A DNA stretch of 64,000 nt from CAYNVS01 sp964400725. GTDB taxonomy: Bacteria > Myxococcota_A > SURF-8 > CAYNVS01. Where the stretch lies: the NCBI GenBank assembly GCA_964400725.1, contig CAYNVS010000013.1, positions 13,371-77,370 on the forward strand, given 5' to 3'. Of the stretch, positions 36,521 through 45,676 are shown one piece after another (the stretch's first letter is position 1; every line of letters begins with the position of its first letter). Both the position numbers and the translations under genes were made by a program. The notes under the pieces were generated by a model. It was given only the letters and a program-made list of their open reading frames with translations. It searched no databases and was not told the DNA's origin.

Positions 36521-36916
36521 ATGGGCATATTGGAAGCGTTAGGATTAAAAAGCGAACCGAAAAAAGACCCCGTTCACGTAACGGACGACAACTACAAATC
36601 CGAAGTTTTGAACAGCGACCTTCCCGTCCTGCTTGACGTATGGAGTTTCGGCTGCGCGCCGTGCGTCGCGCTGGCTCCGACTATGATGAAGCTCGCCGCT
36701 AAATACGACGGCAAGGTTAAAGTAGCGGAAATAAACGCCGGACAAAATCCCGTTACTATGGGCAAGCTGAACGTGCGCGGAACGCCGACGGTTGTGGTTT
36801 TTAAAAAAGGAAAAATCATCGGCAGCGTCGTCGGAATGCGCGGCCAGTCGTATTACGAAGAAATGATAGAAGCCGAGCTTCTGCAAAAGCCGGCGGAAGC
36901 CGAAAACAGAGTCTAA
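36521..36916 (+). CDS. Thioredoxin-family protein with CAPC active site
   Basis: A 131-residue thioredoxin fold. The active site is W41-S-F-G-C45-A-P-C48, where the usual motif is WCGPC; the change from G to A and loss of the adjacent tryptophan should alter redox potential. The cis-proline is present in VRGTPTVVVFKKGK. An N-terminal extension of about 20 residues precedes the fold. It probably takes electrons in the same pathway as the upstream di-glutaredoxin, whereas the thioredoxin reductase gene is not in the window. Confidence 0.92.
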   Translation: MGILEALGLKSEPKKDPVHVTDDNYKSEVLNSDLPVLLDVWSFGCAPCVALAPTMMKLAAKYDGKVKVAEINAGQNPVTMGKLNVRGTPTVVVFKKGKIIGSVVGMRGQSYYEEMIEAELLQKPAEAENRV

Positions 36917-36925
36917 TTGCGAAGC

Positions 36926-38776
36926 TTAATCGCGGTAAGGCGCGCGGACGTTAGCGAAAGCGTCGTTCGCGCCGTCTTCCGCGTACGCCTTTATGTAATA
37001 CTCGTCCTCAGGGTTGTATCCGCCGAAATTAAGCTCCGCCTCAAACGCGCCGTCCTTAACCTGCGCGTAAACTTCCGCGACTTTTTTATCGTTAGCAAGT
37101 TTCCAATTCTCGTTTACGGCGTCCTTGTAGGAATAATCCGGATAATCGGGAACGTCGTTCAGCTCGAAATTTATAACGCTGCGACGCACCTCAAGCGTTA
37201 CGTACACGGTTCCGTTCTTTACGCTGCCAACCGTTCCAGCGACGGCAATCTTTCCTTTGTTCACAGATCCTGAAATCCAATCGAACCACAGATCGGTCTT
37301 CGGGTATTTAACCTCGATAGAAGGATCGCCGAGCAGGTTGTACATGCTCGCATGCAGCTTAAGCAAAGGCTCGAAATCCTCCTCGGTCAGCTCCGTCTGT
37401 TTGGCTAGATTATTCATCAGTCCGCGGAACTTGTCGTTTTTATTGAGCGACCCTTCGCGCTTCATCGTCATTACCGCCCCGCCTATCGTAGCCGGAAAAG
37501 CGTCGAACATAGCGCGCTGTATTTCGTAGGAGTAAACCGCGTTTGCGTAAGGGTGAGAATCGTCCGAGGCTCCAAGAGCGGTCAGAGGCGAATTTACGGC
37601 TTTAATCATCGCCTCTGAGAGACTGTCGTCCTTTCCTTTAAACATTCCTATTTGGCAGGCGAAAAAGAACGAAAACGGAATTTTATGCTTGACGTTTATC
37701 GCGCTCATATCCGACGCGGAGAAATCAACGTTCGTTCCATCCTTGCTCCCGTGCCCTATGAATACGTTCATCAGACTGCCCATATTGTACAGGTCGGCGA
37801 CTTTTTCGGGGAAGGGAATGTAATAGTAAGGGCTCGCTGGGTTGTCCCATGCGCCTATAAGATCGAATGAATAATTCATTCGGTCGAGCGCGTTGAAAGC
37901 GAGGTACTCTATTATGCCGTCAACCTGCGCGCCGAACCCCGCCTCGCCCGCGTAAAAAGTAATTCTGCGGTTCCACAAACCGGTCTCGTAACCGGAGTCG
38001 TATTTCTTCAGTTTTTCAAGATACGCCTCTACCTCCGCGTTCGTCCTGAACGGAAGCCTGCCTACGGCGGCTTCGGGCAGTCCGTCGCCGTCTATATCGA
38101 CGTAGGAATTGTCGGTGTAGCATTCGCCGTGCGAATTGTAAAAATTCTGCGCCGGAACTTCGTTATCAACGCTCTCCCTCCCGTCGTAAGAGTCGCCGAT
38201 AATCAGAAGATAAACAAGTTTGCCGGTCTGCGAATCGGATACGGCGCGCTTGACCTTCGATTTGAGCGCGGTTAAGAACTGCGCCTCTCCGGCGGTCGAG
38301 ATTTCGCTCGCCTTAAAAACATCGACGTCGAAGCCAAGCCCAGATTTGTACTGCCCGTATTTTAAAGCCGACGAAATAAGGGCGTCTTGCGCCGCAATAA
38401 TCAGCTTGCTTCCATCCAAATCTACCTCGGGTTCGCTTTCAGGGCGTTCCGTCTCGATTTTTTCTTCGTCGTACGGTTCGGCGTCCGGCGTTTCTTCAAA
38501 AGCGTCGTCCGACTCCGTTTCGCCGTCGTCGTCCGCTAATTCGTCAAAGATTTCCGCAAAGTCAACAGCCTCGGCTTCATCCGCCGGCTCCGCTTCGTAT
38601 GCCTGTTCGTCTTCCGCGGACCGCTCGTCCTCGGCCAAAAATTCTTCGTCTCCGTTTGAAATAACGGTCGCCTCGGTGTTGGAACACGACCAGGTTGAGA
38701 GCGCGCAAAGCGTTATTGTCAATAAAATTAACGCAAAAACGCTTAATTCGGCTAAGGCTTTTTTAATCGTCATCAT
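36926..38776 (-). CDS. C25 (gingipain-type) cysteine protease lipoprotein
   Basis: A signal peptide ends TWSC (about residue 31), then NGDEE and an acidic tether of about 95 residues. The catalytic domain has IIGDSYDGRE, a D-rich YVDIDGDGLPEAAVGRLP segment typical of C25 proteases, catalytic H342 in IGHGSKDG and catalytic C374 in FFACQIG. The C-terminal about 130 residues form a beta-rich domain. Gingipain-type proteases usually leave by type IX secretion in Bacteroidota, but no type IX C-terminal domain is evident here, and the lipid anchor suggests another route. The substrate is unknown. Confidence 0.82.
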   Translation of the reverse strand: MMTIKKALAELSVFALILLTITLCALSTWSCSNTEATVISNGDEEFLAEDERSAEDEQAYEAEPADEAEAVDFAEIFDELADDDGETESDDAFEETPDAEPYDEEKIETERPESEPEVDLDGSKLIIAAQDALISSALKYGQYKSGLGFDVDVFKASEISTAGEAQFLTALKSKVKRAVSDSQTGKLVYLLIIGDSYDGRESVDNEVPAQNFYNSHGECYTDNSYVDIDGDGLPEAAVGRLPFRTNAEVEAYLEKLKKYDSGYETGLWNRRITFYAGEAGFGAQVDGIIEYLAFNALDRMNYSFDLIGAWDNPASPYYYIPFPEKVADLYNMGSLMNVFIGHGSKDGTNVDFSASDMSAINVKHKIPFSFFFACQIGMFKGKDDSLSEAMIKAVNSPLTALGASDDSHPYANAVYSYEIQRAMFDAFPATIGGAVMTMKREGSLNKNDKFRGLMNNLAKQTELTEEDFEPLLKLHASMYNLLGDPSIEVKYPKTDLWFDWISGSVNKGKIAVAGTVGSVKNGTVYVTLEVRRSVINFELNDVPDYPDYSYKDAVNENWKLANDKKVAEVYAQVKDGAFEAELNFGGYNPEDEYYIKAYAEDGANDAFANVRAPYRD

Positions 38777-38933
38777 AAACTCGTCTAGGTTTCGCGGTCG
38801 CGTCTTCCGCGCCCGGTTTGGTTAATAATTTTGAAGTAACATTAATCGGCTCATAAATCAACGAACAAGAAAGTCGGCCTTTGTTTTTGAAAGCCGCATT
38901 TGGCGGCGTCATCGGCGTTTTATAAATAATTAA

Positions 38934-38961
38934 TTGACTCTTTTAAGCGATAAAGTAATAT
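38934..38961 (+). promoter_or_regulatory. Sigma70-like promoter for ASH-repeat lipoprotein
   Basis: TTGACT (38934-38939), 16-base spacer, TAATAT (38956-38961), 28 bases before the start codon. Confidence 0.65.
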
Positions 38962-38989
38962 ATAAAAGAGTAGAAAAGAGGAGAAAAGC

Positions 38990-41014
38990 ATGAAAAAAAC
39001 AAATCGTAAGTTGACGCTTTGCGCGGCCGCCGCTTTAACGCTGCTGACGCTTTTCTGTTTCGGATGCGGCTCGGACTCCAATCAAGTCGTCCACAACGGC
39101 GACGACGAAATCATAGTCGAGACCGAAACGGATAGGGAAAAAAACGAGGACGAAATAGTTGAAGAAGCTCTGCCTACAGCTATTATAGAGGCGCAGCCGA
39201 CCGTTCTTAACTTCGGCGACGTCGAGGTAGGCGACGCGAAAACGCTTTCATTCAAACTTAAAAATACGGGCAACATTTCAATTTCGTTAAATTCAATCTC
39301 GTTTACGGGCGACGGTTTCGAGTATTTTAAGTCGGACTTCAAAGTCGGCAATCTATTGGACGGCTCCGATAAAGATATTAACGTAACGTACTCGCCGTCA
39401 AAGGCAGGCTATCACAGCGTTATAGCGGAAATCGCAAACAGCAGCGACAACGATAAAAAACTAAAAATACAACTTGAAGGAAACGCGATTATTCCGGTGG
39501 TCAAAAAGCTCGGAGTTTACGGCGCGCCCAACGGAAAAATGGACTTCGGAACCGTAAAAGTCGGAAGCGCCGGCGTTCGATCGATTAGTATGAAAAACAT
39601 CGGAACCGGCGGGTCGCAGCTTGCAATCACCGGCATTTACGTCGACGAATCCACCTGCATTCTTCCGGGCGTTTTTACCGTAAAACTAGACCAAGAAATT
39701 TCGGCGGCAAAACCGTATATCCTCAAAGATAACGGCGTGCAATTTGACGTAGGCATTTTGTATAAGCCGTTTACAGCCACGCAGGACGAATGCTCGCTGT
39801 TCATCGACAACGACTCGGACGACGAAACAATGCGTCATTTTGAAGTCAAGCTGACGGGGCAGGGCGCGGAAGCCGGACTCGCAACCAACCCAATGCCAAT
39901 CGACTTCGGAAACGTAGTAGAAGGCGCCGACAAGACTATCGACGTTACGCTTAAAAACAACGCGGCCGTTACCGTGCATATAAATTACGTTACGTTAAAC
40001 GGCTTTCCAAACGTTGACGACTACACGGTTTTCGCAGACGGAGCGGAAAACGTTGACATGCCCCCCGATTCTACGCTGAAGTATAAAATCAGATTCAGCC
40101 CTAAATCGCAGGGAACCAACAACGGATATTTCAGGGTTGTAAGCAACCTGCAAGGCGCCTCGATACTCGATTTTCCGGTTCTCGGAAGATGCGCGGCCGG
40201 CGATTCGCTTCCGGTGGCCAAAATCAGCGAAACTTCGCACGGACCGGAGATAACTCAGCATTTGCGATACGAAAAAGGAAGAGAGCAAACCTTCTTCGGA
40301 GACGGCTCGTACGACCCTGCGGACGAAGCCGGCGGAACCCCCGAAGAGCCTCAGGCTTACCGTTGGAAATGGCTCTCGAAACCGTCGAACTCGTCGATTT
40401 CCTTCCAGCCGTCCGCGAGTTCCCAAAACGTAACGCTTGTTTTCGACGTAACCGGCGATTATAAATTCACCCTTGAAGTGAAAGACAAAGTCGGTCAGTG
40501 GTCGAGCCCCAAAATGGTATGGGTCTCGGTTTACGGAAACGACGACATTAAAATAGAAATGAGCTTCTCCGACGGATGCTCCGGCAAAATGAACGTCAAC
40601 TTAGGCTGGCAGCCTCCGGGCACGGTCTTCTGCGATCAAACCAACGCGACGGGCGAGCCTCTTACATGCCCCTTCCCGCCGCGCAATGCGGAAGGAAACA
40701 ATTACGGAAAAGCCGTCATGTTAAAAACAAGCTCCGGATGCTCGGACGGCGCGACGGAAATAATTACTCACACGGGTTTGGAAGTTGACGGCGCGTATCT
40801 GATAAAGGCCAGCTACCTTGAAGACTGCACGTCTGAAATTGTAGGCATCTGCATGGGTCGCAGCGGAGCTTCGGTTACGATTAACATTTATCTGCGGAAC
40901 GAATCGCTCGCCCGCTACACGCTTACGGCCAGCATCGGAGCCAAGGGAGAAGCCGCGCGCTGGCAGATTGACAGGATAAACGGCGAATTCGGCGCGCCCA
41001 AAGTCCTTCCGTAG
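38990..41014 (+). CDS. ASH/DUF1573-repeat lipoprotein with PKD-like domain
   Basis: Signal peptide ending CFGC (about residue 26), then HNGDDE and an acidic tether. Residues about 65-400 contain at least three ASH (ASPM-SPD2-Hydin) type Ig-like repeats, each opening with a strand such as LNFGDVEVGD, MDFGTVKVGS and IDFGNVVEGA. Residues about 405-510 look like a PKD domain (FFGDGSYDP, WKWLSKPSN, FTLEVKD). The C-terminal about 160 residues have four or more cysteines and are not recognised. It shares the ASH core with the giant lipoprotein at 17979-22931. Function is inferred as a cell-surface binding scaffold. Confidence 0.82.
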   Translation: MKKTNRKLTLCAAAALTLLTLFCFGCGSDSNQVVHNGDDEIIVETETDREKNEDEIVEEALPTAIIEAQPTVLNFGDVEVGDAKTLSFKLKNTGNISISLNSISFTGDGFEYFKSDFKVGNLLDGSDKDINVTYSPSKAGYHSVIAEIANSSDNDKKLKIQLEGNAIIPVVKKLGVYGAPNGKMDFGTVKVGSAGVRSISMKNIGTGGSQLAITGIYVDESTCILPGVFTVKLDQEISAAKPYILKDNGVQFDVGILYKPFTATQDECSLFIDNDSDDETMRHFEVKLTGQGAEAGLATNPMPIDFGNVVEGADKTIDVTLKNNAAVTVHINYVTLNGFPNVDDYTVFADGAENVDMPPDSTLKYKIRFSPKSQGTNNGYFRVVSNLQGASILDFPVLGRCAAGDSLPVAKISETSHGPEITQHLRYEKGREQTFFGDGSYDPADEAGGTPEEPQAYRWKWLSKPSNSSISFQPSASSQNVTLVFDVTGDYKFTLEVKDKVGQWSSPKMVWVSVYGNDDIKIEMSFSDGCSGKMNVNLGWQPPGTVFCDQTNATGEPLTCPFPPRNAEGNNYGKAVMLKTSSGCSDGATEIITHTGLEVDGAYLIKASYLEDCTSEIVGICMGRSGASVTINIYLRNESLARYTLTASIGAKGEAARWQIDRINGEFGAPKVLP

Positions 41015-41089
41015 AAAATTTAAACCATTAAAGGGGTTGGCGGCAATCCCCAATAATAATCGAGAACCCTGCCGCGGCCTTGAGACGGC

Positions 41090-42967
41090 ATGAATAACCG
41101 AACCGAAGAGCGGGACGCTACAACCGCGTTTATCCCGGGGAAAAGCGAATGCGCGTTTGACTTTTGCTCGAACGCCCGCGCAAAAAGCGTTTTTTCCGCC
41201 GCCGCCGTCAGTCTTGCTCTTAAACGCGGAAGAAGAAGCGGAGCCCTTGCTTTTACCGGAAAGGGAGCCGCGCGCGAGCAGATGACGACGCCTTTGTGCG
41301 CGCTTGCGCTCAAGCTGGGCTACGCGCCAATATCATTAGAGGCGTGCGCGCCCGAAGCTGAATTTGCGGTTCGTCTGCCTCTTTTAAAAAAAGCGGGGTT
41401 ATCCTCGGTGGTCTTTTGCGTTTTAGGCGCCGACAAGCGCGCCTACGACCGCCTAGCCGGATTCGACGGGGCGTTTGAGGCTTTCAAACAAAGCGCCAAG
41501 GCGGCGCTCGCGGCGAACTTGAAGACGTCGGGGCGCTTTTACCTTACCGCGGACAATTCGCGCAAAATTAAGGAGTTCTTCAAGCTCGCTCAAACGCTTG
41601 GCTTCTCTTTCGCCGAAATAGTCTGCCCAAGCCCTTTTGCCGCGCAAACGGCCGCTCTCATTCCGTCAATCGACGCGCTTAAATCGGCGATGGACGAGCT
41701 CTTTGCGAACAAACCTAAAATTTCTTTCAGCGTAAAGCGTCTGCCCGCAAGTCTTACGCTGCTATATTCCGACAAACCGGAAGTCGCCGCGCCCGACGCC
41801 CGCGAAAGCGAAGCCGCAATTGCCGCCCTGCTGGCCGGCGGAGAAACTCCGATTTGCGCTGGAGACGAAACCTGCAAATTATGCTGGCTTGCGCCCGCAT
41901 GCGAAAGCGCGCGCGGAACTAAAGCGTCAAAACCGGCCGCAAACCGCGGAGGAACCGCCAACATACTGCTTACAAGCGGCTGCCAAAACGACTGCGTCTT
42001 CTGCACGTTCAAAAACGTCGATCCGCCCGGTTCTGAATATATTCATACGTCGATGGACGAAATCGAAGCGCAGCTTGAAAAAGGCCGCAAACTGGGCGCA
42101 GACCGCGCGCTCATAGTGGGAACCGAGCCGCTCGAATACGAAAATCTTCCGACAATAATTCAAAAGGCCAAAACGGCGGGCTACGAGGAAATAGAAATAC
42201 AAACACACGGCGAAAAATTCGCGTCCGCGGCTTTTTGCAAAACGATGAAAAAAGCCGGCCTGACGGGCGTCCGCATGGGAATTTACGGCCACAACGCAAA
42301 GCTTCACGACGCAGTAACGCGCGTTCCGGGGTCGTTCGAGCGGGCAGTAAAAGCGATTGACAACCTTAAAAAAACGAAAATTCCTACGCGCGTTCACATG
42401 ACGATTTGCAGGCTAAATTCAAAGCATATTATCGACGTGGAAAAATTCCTCGCTGAAAAATCGCTGCAATTAGACGAATACAAACTTGTCGCGCCGTTCA
42501 CATTCGACCCCGCTCGCTGCCGGGAAGTCTCGCTTTCTTACTCGGAGGTTCTGGCCGACGCGGCAGAGCAGTATAAAAAACTCCCCGCCCGCTCCCGCCT
42601 CGCCGAAAAGCTTGCGCTGAAATTCTCGAACACAATGATAATTCCCCACTGCGTCATTCTTCGGGCGCGAAAAAACCTTAAAACGCCTTTTACCGCGGAC
42701 AAAACGAACGACGCTTCGGGCTCGCATTCGCTCGACAGGCTTCAGGCGAGCGTCGCCTACATGGACTCAAAAGGACGCGCGTCCGATAAATTTCTATCAG
42801 GCAGCAAGCACGACATTAAAACGACTATCATTTGTCCCCGCGCCGCCGAATGCGCATTCGGCAAAGTCTGCCCCGGCATTTACCTGCTTTACGCCAAGGC
42901 GTGGGGGCTGGACGAATTCATTCCGGTTTCGGAAACGGAGTTTAGCGAGCATGACCAAGAGAGATAA
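41090..42967 (+). CDS. Radical SAM protein with fused N-terminal pseudo-radical-SAM domain
   Basis: The C-terminal half (about residues 285-625) is a canonical radical SAM enzyme with C298-x3-C302-x2-C305, then VGTEPLEYE, and a C-terminal cluster C582, C588, C594 followed by P-G-x4-Y. The N-terminal half (about 10-275) mirrors its order (LALKRGRR...ALAFTGKG versus GADRALIVGTEP; LKKAGLSSVVFCVLG versus MKKAGLTGVRMGIYG) but has no CxxxCxxC, only two cysteines at SECAFDFC, and ends with C256, C262, C265, C272. The downstream gene overlaps it by 17 bases. Product unknown. Confidence 0.82.
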   Translation: MNNRTEERDATTAFIPGKSECAFDFCSNARAKSVFSAAAVSLALKRGRRSGALAFTGKGAAREQMTTPLCALALKLGYAPISLEACAPEAEFAVRLPLLKKAGLSSVVFCVLGADKRAYDRLAGFDGAFEAFKQSAKAALAANLKTSGRFYLTADNSRKIKEFFKLAQTLGFSFAEIVCPSPFAAQTAALIPSIDALKSAMDELFANKPKISFSVKRLPASLTLLYSDKPEVAAPDARESEAAIAALLAGGETPICAGDETCKLCWLAPACESARGTKASKPAANRGGTANILLTSGCQNDCVFCTFKNVDPPGSEYIHTSMDEIEAQLEKGRKLGADRALIVGTEPLEYENLPTIIQKAKTAGYEEIEIQTHGEKFASAAFCKTMKKAGLTGVRMGIYGHNAKLHDAVTRVPGSFERAVKAIDNLKKTKIPTRVHMTICRLNSKHIIDVEKFLAEKSLQLDEYKLVAPFTFDPARCREVSLSYSEVLADAAEQYKKLPARSRLAEKLALKFSNTMIIPHCVILRARKNLKTPFTADKTNDASGSHSLDRLQASVAYMDSKGRASDKFLSGSKHDIKTTIICPRAAECAFGKVCPGIYLLYAKAWGLDEFIPVSETEFSEHDQER

Positions 42968-43628
42968 AAACCCTGCGCCTGTCGTTTTGAGCGAAAAACC
43001 TCTCGACGCGAAAGCGCTCGAAGGCGCAGCCTTGGCGATCGCTCTGGTTTACGCGCATCTTCCGAAGGCTTACGACTACATGAGCGAAACTAAAGGAGGC
43101 TTCGCCTCGTTTATAAAAAACGTCGGCGCGGCCAAAAAGGCGGGCTTGCGCATAGAAGCCGTTACGCCCGCGGCGCGATCCAACTCAAACTCGCTGCAAG
43201 AAATTCCGGCTCTGCTTGCGCGTCTTAATATTAATGTATGGCGCGTCGCTCCCGCTTCTTTTGCCTGCCGGGCGCGCGCCAAAAACAAACAGGAGCTTAT
43301 TGCGCGGTTCGCGGTCGCATCCCGCCGCCTCGGACTCGCCGCGAAAACTGCTTTTGAAGCCGGAATAAACTTCGAGCTGTATTCGTGGCCGCTGTGTCTT
43401 CTTCCGGCGGGAATAAACAACGCCAAAAACTCTTCGACGCCGCTTTCATTTTTAAAAAAAACGGAAGCCAATATTTTACCAATAACAAATGAGCCTCTTT
43501 TTTTCCCTGAAAAATGTTCGACATGCGAGCTAAAAGCGGAATGCCCCGGCTTTGAAAGCGAATACATCTCTCTTTACGGAGACGAAGAAGCCGTCCCCTT
43601 TAAAAAAGAGCAAAGCAAGCAACCTTAA
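42951..43628 (+). CDS. Headless radical-SAM-like partner protein (C-terminal half only)
   Basis: This 225-residue protein has no CxxxCxxC. It resembles only the second half of a radical SAM domain plus the auxiliary-cluster tail: a GGFASFIKNVGAAKKAGLRIE segment like the GDFEKTLAGIDNL element of the 15145 protein, a WPLC motif (C149), and C189-x2-C192-x5-C198 followed by P-G-x4-Y and SLYG. Start inside the preceding radical SAM gene (17-base overlap) implies co-translation and probably a complex. Whether it binds a cluster is unknown. Confidence 0.72.
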   Translation: MTKRDKNPAPVVLSEKPLDAKALEGAALAIALVYAHLPKAYDYMSETKGGFASFIKNVGAAKKAGLRIEAVTPAARSNSNSLQEIPALLARLNINVWRVAPASFACRARAKNKQELIARFAVASRRLGLAAKTAFEAGINFELYSWPLCLLPAGINNAKNSSTPLSFLKKTEANILPITNEPLFFPEKCSTCELKAECPGFESEYISLYGDEEAVPFKKEQSKQP

Positions 43629-43982
43629 TATAATTTAATTTGACTAAAATTAAATATAAAATTGCCTATTTATAAACATCGGAAGTCTAATTTCCTTAAA
43701 GATATTGACTAGTTTCGTTTACTACGCGAAAAATGCAAGAATATCCGACTAATACGCCGAGAGCCGCGCCGAGGAAATTAAGAATTGTACAAAAAACAAT
43801 AAATTTGCGATATAATTTATTTTTAGCCATTTGAGAAACCATAAGAAGTTCAAGCCGTTACGCAAAGCGCCAAAAAACGGATTAAAAAGCCTTTACGCGG
43901 GCTTGACTATTGGCCGGAAAAGTAGTCAATTGAGCCCATGACGCTTATAATTTAAACTCGAATTTAATGTTGAGGAAAAATA
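43629..43982 (+). promoter_or_regulatory. AT-rich region before dnaA with promoter at 43923-43951
   Basis: No gene is seen in these 354 AT-rich bases. TAGTCA (43923-43928), 17-base spacer and TATAAT (43946-43951) lie 31 bases before the dnaA start and form a good sigma70-type promoter. I looked for DnaA boxes (TTATNCACA type) on both strands and found no convincing one, so origin function is unsupported. Confidence 0.55.
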
Positions 43983-45353
43983 ATGCACGGTAAATATTCC
44001 GAGCTGTGGAATACTGTTCTTTTGGGGTTGAAACGGCGCGTCTCGGAAGATAATTTCGAGCTGTGGTTTTCTTCTCTGAAATTTGCGGGAGTAGATGAAA
44101 AAAGAAAAAAACTGGTGGTCGCGGCGATTAACAGTTTCATGCGCGACTACCTGGACGACAATTTCCGCGACATGATTGAGCGCGAGGCTCGTCCCGTCTT
44201 TCCGGGCTTGACTCTTGAAATAATAGAAACCAAAAGGCCTTCGGTTAACGTTTTCGCATCCGTTCCGCTGGAAGCGCCCAAACCCGAACCGGGCGCGGTT
44301 AAAACCGGAAAAGCCTCGCCTAATCTTCGTTCCAACTTTACCTTCGAAAACTTCGTTGTCGGCTCCTGCAACGAAATGGCCTACGCGGCCTGCCTGAGAG
44401 TAGCCAAGAACCCCGGCGAATCCTACAACCCGCTGTTTCTCCACTCGCCAACAGGCTTCGGCAAAACGCACCTGGCGCAGGCCGTAGCTCATAAAACGCT
44501 TGAACTTAACCGCGGCGCAAACGTCGTTTACGTTACGGCGGAAAACTTTTTGAACGAGCTTGTGCGCGCAATTCACGGCGGAAGCGTCGAGCGCTTCCAC
44601 GACCGTTACCGCAATAACTGCGACTGTTTAATCGTTGACGATCTTCAGTTCCTCGCCGGAAAAAGCTCGTCGCAGGAAGAGATATTCCATTTATTCAACT
44701 GCCTGCACACAAAGGGCAAACAGATGCTCTTTACGGCGGACGAATTTCCAGCCGAAATCCGCGATTTGGACGACAGACTGGTATCTAGGCTTAAGAGCGG
44801 CCTTGTGGTTGACATAAAACACCCTTCGCACGAGACGCTGCGCGAAATACTATTAAGAAAAGCGGCGGCGGCGAAAATACCGTTGTCGGAGCCTATGGCC
44901 GAACACATAGTAAAAAATCTTCCGGCGAACACAAACATACGAGAGCTCGAAGGAATACTCATGCGGCTGGAAGCCCTTTCCAGTCTGACGGCCAAACCCG
45001 TTATAACCGCGGAACTGGCCAACGAAGCTCTTGCGCGCTTCGTTTCGGCAAAAAAAATTATTTCGCCCGACTTAATAATGCGAATTGTTTGTTTATATTT
45101 TAAAATCTCGCCCGCGGCCTTAAAAGGCAAAAGCAAAATGCAGAAAATCGTCTTCCCGCGGCAGGTTTTGATGTATCTTTTGAAACGGCACACCGAGATG
45201 AGCCTGCAGGAAATCGGCTCATTTTTAGGCGGACGAGACCATTCGACGGCGCTTCACTCGATAAACAAAATTGAAAATTTGGTTATTGAAGACGTGAAAA
45301 CTCAACAACAAATCGAAGCGCTTAGGCGCCGCATCGAGAAGGAAACTAAGTAG
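43983..45353 (+). CDS. dnaA: Chromosomal replication initiator DnaA
   Basis: AAA+ initiator protein that opens the replication origin. It has an N-terminal domain I (about residues 1-85), a short linker, domain III with Walker A in SPTGFGKTHLAQ and Walker B in CLIVDDLQFLAG, and domain IV with the DnaA signature GGRDHSTALHSINKIE. The length of 456 residues is normal. dnaN, recF, gyrB and rpmH are not adjacent: radical SAM genes lie upstream and pyrC lies downstream. GAGG precedes the ATG. Confidence 0.97.
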   Translation: MHGKYSELWNTVLLGLKRRVSEDNFELWFSSLKFAGVDEKRKKLVVAAINSFMRDYLDDNFRDMIEREARPVFPGLTLEIIETKRPSVNVFASVPLEAPKPEPGAVKTGKASPNLRSNFTFENFVVGSCNEMAYAACLRVAKNPGESYNPLFLHSPTGFGKTHLAQAVAHKTLELNRGANVVYVTAENFLNELVRAIHGGSVERFHDRYRNNCDCLIVDDLQFLAGKSSSQEEIFHLFNCLHTKGKQMLFTADEFPAEIRDLDDRLVSRLKSGLVVDIKHPSHETLREILLRKAAAAKIPLSEPMAEHIVKNLPANTNIRELEGILMRLEALSSLTAKPVITAELANEALARFVSAKKIISPDLIMRIVCLYFKISPAALKGKSKMQKIVFPRQVLMYLLKRHTEMSLQEIGSFLGGRDHSTALHSINKIENLVIEDVKTQQQIEALRRRIEKETK

Positions 45354-45676
45354 AACTTACTCGCCGCAGCTCAAAACCGTAAAATACCGAAGCGCCGCGA
45401 AAACGAGCTTGAATTGCAATAAATATATCGCCAACTTATAACAAATAAGCATTGATATGCTTCTTTTAAACCGAAAGGTTGATTTTTGTAACATATCAAT
45501 ATTCCTATCTTTTATATTTTTTTAATTTAAAAATTTGAAAAAAGGCGCTTTTTGGGCTATATTTTTTTTAGTTGGTCGCCTAAAGAGATTGCCATCGGTT
45601 TCACTGGCTCTTTGGGCATAAAAAAGCCCCCGCATACCTCTCTAGCGGGGGCTTTATCGTATTCGAGGAGAAAATT
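45354..45676 (+). promoter_or_regulatory. Region between dnaA and pyrC with two leader hairpins
   Basis: 323 AT-rich bases with no gene. Two hairpins precede pyrC: CC(T)AAAGAG...GCC with GGCTCTTTGG (45579-45615, with bulges), and a perfect 11-base stem AAAGCCCCCGC/GCGGGGGCTTT (45623-45655). The second ends 10 bases before the pyrC ribosome-binding site GAGGAG. Its A-run on the left and poor T-run on the right would suit a terminator on the minus strand better than on the plus strand. Confidence 0.5.

Noticed and set aside
43629..43982. oriC upstream of dnaA
   Set aside because: AT-rich, but no convincing DnaA boxes found on either strand.
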